Source: Bacteroidia bacterium (GTDB lineage Bacteria > Bacteroidota > Bacteroidia > NS11-12g > UBA9320). From it: DNA of 10,275 bases. The stretch is from assembly GCA_022425465.1 (NCBI GenBank), contig JAKMFK010000302.1:1-10275 (forward strand), in the 5' to 3' direction. Of this stretch, positions 6,168-10,275 are shown in pieces (the stretch's first letter is position 1; each line of letters begins with the position of its first letter). A program made the translations under genes and the position numbers. The notes under the pieces were generated by a model. The model ran no database searches, had not been told where the DNA came from, and worked only from the letters and a program-made list of their open reading frames with translations.

Positions 6168-8222
6168 ATGAAATTAAAAAATTATGCTGAAGGAAGATGG
6201 CAAGCTCATCAAGGTGATGGAGTAGCCCAACATCATGCAATCACAGGCGAACTGATTGGCACTGCGAGTAGTGAGGGTCTAGACTATGAGGCTATGGCTC
6301 ATTATGCTCGTACCGTTGGAGGTAAGGCTCTTCGTAAAATGACGTTTTACGAACGCGGATACATGTTGAAGAAATTGGCGTTGTACCTAACTGAAATAAA
6401 AAAGAAGTATTACGCTATCAGTTATCAATCAGGTGCTACGAAAAGTGATAGTTGGGTAGATATTGATGGAGGTATTGGTACCTTGTTTACCTATGCAAGT
6501 CTGAGAAGACAGATGGGGAACCAGTCTTTTTATGTGGATGGAGATACAGCTAAAATAAGTACCAACGGAACATTTGTTGGGCAACATATCATGAGTCCAA
6601 AACAGGGTGTGGTAGTGCATATCAATGCGTTTAATTTTCCTATTTGGGGAATGCTCGAAAAACTCAGTGCCAATCTTTTGGCGGGGGTTCCGGCGATTGT
6701 AAAACCATCTGAAATGACGTCCTACCTTACCCAAGCCATGGTAGAAGACATTGTTGCCAGTGGGATAGTGCCTGAAGGAGCAATTCAATTGGATTGTGGT
6801 CGTGGACACGGAATATTAGACAAGCTCACTTCACAAGATTTAATTACGTTCACAGGTTCTGCTCAAACCGGACGAATGCTCAAATCCATGCCACACATCA
6901 TCGAGAATGCTATTCCGTTCAACATGGAGGCCGATAGTCTGAATGCAGCTATACTTGGAGAAGATGCAGCACCAGGAACACCCAACTTTGATTTATTTAT
7001 CAAAGAAGTTCGTAGAGAGATGACCACAAAAGCAGGTCAAAAATGTACAGCAATACGAAGAATTATTGTTCCTGAAAAATACCTAGAAGATACTCAAATC
7101 GCCTTGGGCAAAAGTTTATCCAAAACTACAATTGGAGACCCTGCTCAAGAAGGTGTTCGAATGGGAGCATTGGTCAATCGGGCTCAAATGGATGTGGTTA
7201 GAAATCGAATCCAAGAACTAGCTAAAAATACACCTATTGTAAGTGGAAGTTTAGATCAATTTGACGTATTGGGAGCAGACAAGAACAAGGGTGCTTTTGT
7301 GCCACCAATTCTGATGCTCAATGATAACCCCATGCAAAAAACAGATAGTCATGAGGTAGAATGTTTTGGTCCGGTGAGTACATTGATGCCCTACCAAGAT
7401 TTGGATCAAGCCATTGAGTTGGCCAAAATGGGTAAGGGGTCATTAGTAAGTACCATTGCTACTTCTGATGTGGACACAGCTACTCAATATGCGGTAGAAG
7501 CATCGGCTTATCACGGCAGAATATTAGTGCTAAATGAAGCGTCTGCACCTGAAAGTACAGGTCATGGTTCTCCTATGCCACAGCTCATGCACGGTGGTCC
7601 AGGTAGAGCAGGAGGTGGAGAAGAACTAGGAGGAATGGGAAGTGTAAAACACTACCTCCAACGTACGGCATTGCAAGGACATCCATCCATGCTGACAGAA
7701 ATCACACAGCGATACCAGTATGGTGGAGCATACAAAGAGAAAGATGTTCATCCGTTTCGCAAATACTTTGAAGACTTAGAAGTGGGAGATACCGTTGTTA
7801 CAGCCAAGCATACCATTACGACTACCGATATTGTGAATTTTGCCAATGTAAGTGGCGATAACTTCTACGCACACATGGACGAAACATCCCTGGAGGGAAC
7901 CACTTTCGAAGGAAGAGTTGCCCATGGCTATTTTGTGTTGAGTAAGGCTGCAGGATTATTTGTTGATGCTAAAAAGGGTCCTGTTTTGTTGAATTACGGA
8001 TTGGATGAATGTCGATTTACCAAACCCGTATATCCAGGAGCTACCATCGGGGTGCGATTTACAGTCAAAGAGAAAATTAATCAAGAAAAGAAAACCGAAG
8101 ACGACGTGGCAAAAGGCATTGTCAAGTTTTTGGTAGATGTATATGATGAAACAGGAGATACCGTAGCACTAGCCACGATATTAACGATGGTAAAGAAAAG
8201 AAATCAAGCAGACGAGATATAA
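6168..8222 (+). CDS. paaZ: PaaZ: oxepin-CoA hydrolase / 3-oxo-5,6-dehydrosuberyl-CoA semialdehyde dehydrogenase
   Basis: 684-residue fusion enzyme (681 in E. coli) of CoA-linked phenylacetate breakdown. The C-terminal hydratase domain opens oxepin-CoA to an aldehyde, which the N-terminal dehydrogenase domain oxidises with NADP+ to 3-oxo-5,6-dehydrosuberyl-CoA. The aldehyde dehydrogenase domain covers about residues 1-520: HINAFNFPIWGMLEKLS (151-167), the TFTGSAQTG cofactor loop (228-236), Glu254 in MEADSLN and nucleophile Cys293 in GQKCTAIRR, matching E. coli Glu256 and Cys295. The MaoC-like hotdog domain covers about 530-680, with VSGDNFYAHMDET placing Asp564 and His569 where E. coli has Asp561 and His566. 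Both halves look active. The ATG start follows a good promoter. The stop shares one base with the next start (TAATG), which implies coupled translation. No paaABCDE, paaK or regulator gene is visible nearby. A similar fusion can act on other ring-opened CoA esters, so phenylacetate is the likely, not proven, substrate. Confidence 0.95.
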   Translation: MKLKNYAEGRWQAHQGDGVAQHHAITGELIGTASSEGLDYEAMAHYARTVGGKALRKMTFYERGYMLKKLALYLTEIKKKYYAISYQSGATKSDSWVDIDGGIGTLFTYASLRRQMGNQSFYVDGDTAKISTNGTFVGQHIMSPKQGVVVHINAFNFPIWGMLEKLSANLLAGVPAIVKPSEMTSYLTQAMVEDIVASGIVPEGAIQLDCGRGHGILDKLTSQDLITFTGSAQTGRMLKSMPHIIENAIPFNMEADSLNAAILGEDAAPGTPNFDLFIKEVRREMTTKAGQKCTAIRRIIVPEKYLEDTQIALGKSLSKTTIGDPAQEGVRMGALVNRAQMDVVRNRIQELAKNTPIVSGSLDQFDVLGADKNKGAFVPPILMLNDNPMQKTDSHEVECFGPVSTLMPYQDLDQAIELAKMGKGSLVSTIATSDVDTATQYAVEASAYHGRILVLNEASAPESTGHGSPMPQLMHGGPGRAGGGEELGGMGSVKHYLQRTALQGHPSMLTEITQRYQYGGAYKEKDVHPFRKYFEDLEVGDTVVTAKHTITTTDIVNFANVSGDNFYAHMDETSLEGTTFEGRVAHGYFVLSKAAGLFVDAKKGPVLLNYGLDECRFTKPVYPGATIGVRFTVKEKINQEKKTEDDVAKGIVKFLVDVYDETGDTVALATILTMVKKRNQADEI

Positions 8223-8989
8223 TGAACGCAGTAGATCAAGGAAACGTAACCTACGCCATAGAGCAAGGAATAGCCACCATTGAATTTTCGCATCCGTTGA
8301 GCAATTCATTGCCGGGTAAGGTATTGGCCAAATTAGCAGATACCATTTCTACATTGGGTCAGGATGATACCGTTAAAATTTTGGTAGTACGAAGTGCAGG
8401 TGAACGAGCCTTTTGTGCAGGAGCGAGTTTTGATGAGTTGGTGGCCATTGATGATTTAGCCACAGGCAAGGTCTTTTTTTCAGGGTTTGCCAATGTGATC
8501 AATGCATGTCGCACGTGCCCCAAATTAATTATCGGAAGGGCACAAGGCAAGGCTGTAGGCGGAGGAGTAGGATTAGCTGCTGCTTTTGATTATACCCTAG
8601 CGACTCAACATGCCTTTGTAAAACTCAGTGAGTTGGCTGTAGGAATAGGTCCATTTGTTGTGGGCCCAGCTGTAGAACGAAAAATGGGGGTTTCTGCCAT
8701 GAGTCAGTTGGCTATTAATGCTACCGAATGGCAAAGTGCAGAGTGGGCAAGATCTAAGGGGCTATATACGGGAGTGTACGATACTGCCGAAGCCATGGAT
8801 GAAGCGATTGATACATTAGCCAATCGACTTTGCCAGTCTAATCCGGAGGCCATGCGACAATTGAAAAAAATCTTTTGGCAAGGAACAGAGCATTGGGATC
8901 AGCTTCTCGCCGAACGTGCAGAAATCAGTGGGCAACTCGTCCTCTCTGACTTTACCAAACAAGCCATCGCCAAGTTTAAGGCGAAGTAA
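8222..8989 (+). CDS. Enoyl-CoA hydratase/isomerase family protein (paaZ partner)
   Basis: 255-residue crotonase-fold protein. FCAGASF (64-70) and GKAVGGGVGLAAAFDY (109-124) supply the two halves of the oxyanion hole, and KLSELAVGIGP (134-144) follows. Compared with rat enoyl-CoA hydratase, Glu164 is kept as Glu137, but the Glu144 position in the GGGxE motif is Gly117. A single glutamate at this second site is the pattern of delta3-delta2 enoyl-CoA isomerases rather than of two-glutamate hydratases such as PaaF. The gene is joined to paaZ by a one-base overlap, so it should serve the same route, perhaps as the isomerase step or on a product of PaaZ. I leave out a gene symbol because neither PaaF nor PaaG is clearly indicated; PaaG has an aspartate in its active site that I do not see here. 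The C-terminal helix region (SGQLVLSDFTKQAIAKFK) is intact. Confidence 0.9.
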   Translation: MNAVDQGNVTYAIEQGIATIEFSHPLSNSLPGKVLAKLADTISTLGQDDTVKILVVRSAGERAFCAGASFDELVAIDDLATGKVFFSGFANVINACRTCPKLIIGRAQGKAVGGGVGLAAAFDYTLATQHAFVKLSELAVGIGPFVVGPAVERKMGVSAMSQLAINATEWQSAEWARSKGLYTGVYDTAEAMDEAIDTLANRLCQSNPEAMRQLKKIFWQGTEHWDQLLAERAEISGQLVLSDFTKQAIAKFKAK

Positions 8990-9035
8990 GGGCAATTTAA
9001 GTGTATTTTGTTTCGTTAGGTTATGACGAATTACT

Positions 9036-9578
9036 ATGAAATTAACTCTAAAGTTATTATCTATTTCTTTTTTTTTGTTGGGTTGTAAGTCATCTTCGAA
9101 GACTCCGTTTGTTGATGTGAATTATGGTAACGACCCCATTATGAATTTTCAGGTCCATACGGATACAATAACAGTTAATCATGAGATGGATCGTCCCAAG
9201 GGTGATTTTAGTATTTCAGTAGTTTCTGAACCAGAGAATTGGACTACATACCCAATTACCTGTAACAATAAAGTTTTGCTGCATTATATGTAAATAAGTG
9301 AATCATTAAAATGTTTGTGGTTAAAGGGGGATGGTATTGTGTCTCATGCTCGTGACTCTCTGGGTTACGCCATTCTTGATCAAAAATTATATTGCATAGG
9401 ATTGGATCATAAGATATTGTATGAAATTTCAGAATTTGTGTATACTGATAAGCGAATAGGTACTAAACGTTATATAGCTGACATATTTTCGTACATGTTA
9501 CAACCCAGTATTTTTCGTATTGATAATATCTTATATTTCCCGATCAAAGCTTATGGAATTAGATTTGATGCGAGATAA
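9036..9578 (+). pseudogene. Lipoprotein gene interrupted by an in-frame TAA (unknown function)
   Basis: The first part (ATG 9036 to TAA 9291-9293) encodes 85 residues that begin with a lipoprotein signal: basic MKLTLK, a hydrophobic core, and lipobox LLGC with Cys17. It stops abruptly after KVLLHYM. The same frame stays open immediately past that TAA for 94 more codons to a TAA at 9576-9578, with protein-like sequence (GDGIVSHARDSLGYAILD, KLYCIGLDHKILYEISEF). The continuous frame on both sides of one stop is best read as a single gene of at least 180 codons with a nonsense mutation. The alternating strand-like pattern suggests a beta-rich surface lipoprotein, possibly a propeller; this is a weak inference. 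A second short gene starting at the TTG at 9315 is possible but less likely. A frameshifted tail may continue to 9642. Confidence 0.6.
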
Positions 9579-9642
9579 TGATTTAGATTTAATGTCAAGA
9601 AATCTAGAGTTATATGAATCTTCATTCAATTCGCTTTACTAA
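9544..9642 (+). pseudogene. Probable frameshifted C-terminal tail of the broken lipoprotein gene
   Basis: One frame over from the preceding reading frame, 9544-9642 reads SKLMELDLMRDNDL and on to LELYESSFNSLY before a TAA at 9640-9642. This is charged, protein-like sequence beginning exactly where the earlier frame turns poor (KAYGIRFDAR then TAA, TGA). The join would be ILYFP followed by KLMELDL, with an indel near 9538-9546. It has no upstream start of its own except the ATG at 9553. Read as the original C-terminus it would bring the lipoprotein to about 200 residues. Confidence 0.35.
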
Positions 9643-9656
9643 ATTGTAATTCAAAA

Positions 9657-9841
9657 ATGAAATTAATGGATTATTTACATCGTGTAGTCTTATATATCTT
9701 ATTGATTTTAGTGGTAGTCGGTTCTCTTTTTTAGGAACTGGAAAAACAGATCGACCCATTCTGTTGGGGGTGGTATTATTAATTATGTTGAGTTATATTG
9801 TTAAAATGATAAGAGATGATTCTTCATCAAAAAGTAAATAA
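9657..9841 (+). pseudogene. Small two-helix membrane protein with a one-base frameshift
   Basis: ATG at 9657 opens 25 codons rich in hydrophobic residues (VVLYILLILVVVGSLF), ending at TAG 9732-9734. That stop directly follows a run of six T (9727-9732). Adding one T to the run gives a continuous 61-residue protein that goes on LGTGKTDRPILLGVVLLIM and ends in a basic, serine-rich tail before TAA at 9839-9841. The result has two membrane helices (about residues 9-25 and 34-48) joined by a short polar turn, a common plan for small inner-membrane proteins. The single-T repair in a homopolymer points either to a real slip mutation or to a read error. It lies 14 bases after the probable lipoprotein tail and just before a terminator. 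I do not recognise the family. Confidence 0.5.
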
Positions 9842-9846
9842 CATAG

Positions 9847-9871
9847 GGGATGCTATTCGTGGCATCCCTTT
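9847..9871 (+). terminator. Stem-loop terminator between convergent genes
   Basis: GGGATGC (9847-9853) pairs perfectly with GCATCCC (9862-9868) around an eight-base loop, followed by TTTCT. The seven-pair, GC-rich stem sits in the 30 bases between the end of the small membrane protein gene (9841) and the stop of the minus-strand gene (9872). The T run is short on both strands, but the position suggests a terminator used from one or both sides. Confidence 0.6.
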
Positions 9872-10275
9872 CTACTTCACGATTTTTTCAAACTGCAAGG
9901 ACTCTGCTCTTTTTAGGAGTTCGTCTTTTGTAAACCAAGCGTTCTCGGTATTGTTTATCGCACTGATATAGCGGTCTATCCCAAAGCTAATTTCTCGTAC
10001 TTTTTTGTATGATCGGCGAGCCCTTCGACTGTACTTATTGCGATATAAAATGAACCCATTTGTGCCATATACATCAATTTTGTATTTGTTTCTCGATCGA
10101 TCTTTCGCATACAATCCGTTGTATATGTGGTTTTGTTTACCTTTCGTTAGCAAGTCAAAAATGCCGTATGCCCACAATCCTTTTTTGTCGTTGTAGAAAT
10201 AACCACTAGCCTGCCAATGACCCACCATTTCTTTTGACCACCGAACATACCCTCTATTTCGAGCATAAGACCAAC
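9872..10275 (-). CDS. Hypothetical protein, N-terminus cut by window edge
   Basis: Stop TAG at 9874-9872. The frame is open from there to the right edge, so 134 C-terminal residues are visible and the gene continues beyond the window. An ATG at 10228 exists, but the 15 codons above it (SYARNRGYVRWSKE) look equally protein-like, so it is probably not the start. The visible part is rich in aromatic and basic residues: HWQASGYFYNDKKGLWAYG, then KIDVYGTNGFILYRNKYSRRARRSYKK (positions about 67-93 of the visible part), then a more acidic, helical end with FTKDELLKRAESLQFEKIVK. No signal peptide can be judged and no membrane helix is visible. I do not recognise a domain; the Tyr/Trp/Gly-rich start hints at a beta-rich fold. 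Confidence 0.7.
   Translation of the reverse strand, partial: WSYARNRGYVRWSKEMVGHWQASGYFYNDKKGLWAYGIFDLLTKGKQNHIYNGLYAKDRSRNKYKIDVYGTNGFILYRNKYSRRARRSYKKVREISFGIDRYISAINNTENAWFTKDELLKRAESLQFEKIVK

Noticed and set aside
6429..6809. A 126-codon minus-strand reading frame inside paaZ
   Set aside because: It is antisense to the strongly conserved aldehyde dehydrogenase domain and its translation looks like complement noise (rich in His, Arg, Thr) with no motif.
8967..8984. Short hairpin TCGCC/GGCGA at the 3' end of the enoyl-CoA hydratase-like gene
   Set aside because: It is inside the coding sequence and has no T run after it, so it is not supported as a terminator.
9315..9578. A separate 87-codon gene starting at TTG
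   Set aside because: It lies in the same frame as the lipoprotein gene, the frame is open right up to the TAA, and the TTG has no promoter or leader of its own. One broken gene is simpler.
9650..9841. An alternative continuous frame through the small membrane protein region
   Set aside because: It is open for 63 codons but has no ATG, GTG or TTG until well into the second helix, and it gives a less membrane-like N-terminal half than the ATG 9657 frame.
1..10275. A mobile element, defence island, CRISPR array, RNA gene or new multi-gene system
   Set aside because: I saw no transposase, integrase, terminal inverted repeats, direct repeat array, tRNA-like cloverleaf or defence motif on either strand. 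The genes are mainly housekeeping.

Overview
The window looks like a stretch of core chromosome from a low-GC member of the Bacteroidota, probably of flavobacterial or related type. Three things point there. Two start regions carry good matches to the Bacteroidota sigma factor promoter (TTG or TTTG, about 17-20 bases, then TAnnTTTG). Ribosome binding sites of the GGAGG type are essentially absent, and several genes start at TTG or GTG. A phenylacetate-type paaZ is followed directly by an enoyl-CoA hydratase/isomerase of the kind found beside paaZ in that phylum. The genus cannot be told from the sequence.

Layout. Bases 1-355 hold most of a hotdog-fold acyl-CoA thioesterase on the minus strand, cut by the left edge. 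It is divergent, by only 12 bases, from a histidine phosphatase (368-985). Next come three minus-strand genes: a secreted protein of unknown function (3969-2524), a polytopic membrane protein that overlaps it by four bases (2527-1625), and ribosome recycling factor frr (1576-1013), which seems to have its own promoter. hflX, a ribosome-associated GTPase, runs the other way (4018-5193) and converges on a Cof-type HAD phosphatase (6038-5229). A 129-base divergent region with two back-to-back promoter candidates separates that gene from paaZ (6168-8222). paaZ shares one base with the enoyl-CoA hydratase/isomerase gene (8222-8989).

The last 1.3 kb is different in character. Bases 9036-9642 appear to hold one lipoprotein gene broken by an in-frame TAA and probably a frameshift. 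Bases 9657-9841 read as a small two-helix membrane protein broken by a one-base slip in a run of six T. A clear stem-loop follows (9847-9868), and then an unrecognised minus-strand gene that runs off the right edge.

Functionally this is mostly housekeeping: ribosome recycling and rescue (Frr, HflX), general phosphatases, and a two-gene piece of CoA-linked aromatic ring cleavage (PaaZ plus its partner). I see no insertion sequence, CRISPR array, tRNA, rRNA, toxin-antitoxin or defence system, and no gene-free gap longer than about 130 bases. The points most worth a second look are the cluster of damaged genes at the right, the enoyl-CoA hydratase-like protein that lacks one of the two hydratase glutamates, and the run of non-ATG starts.
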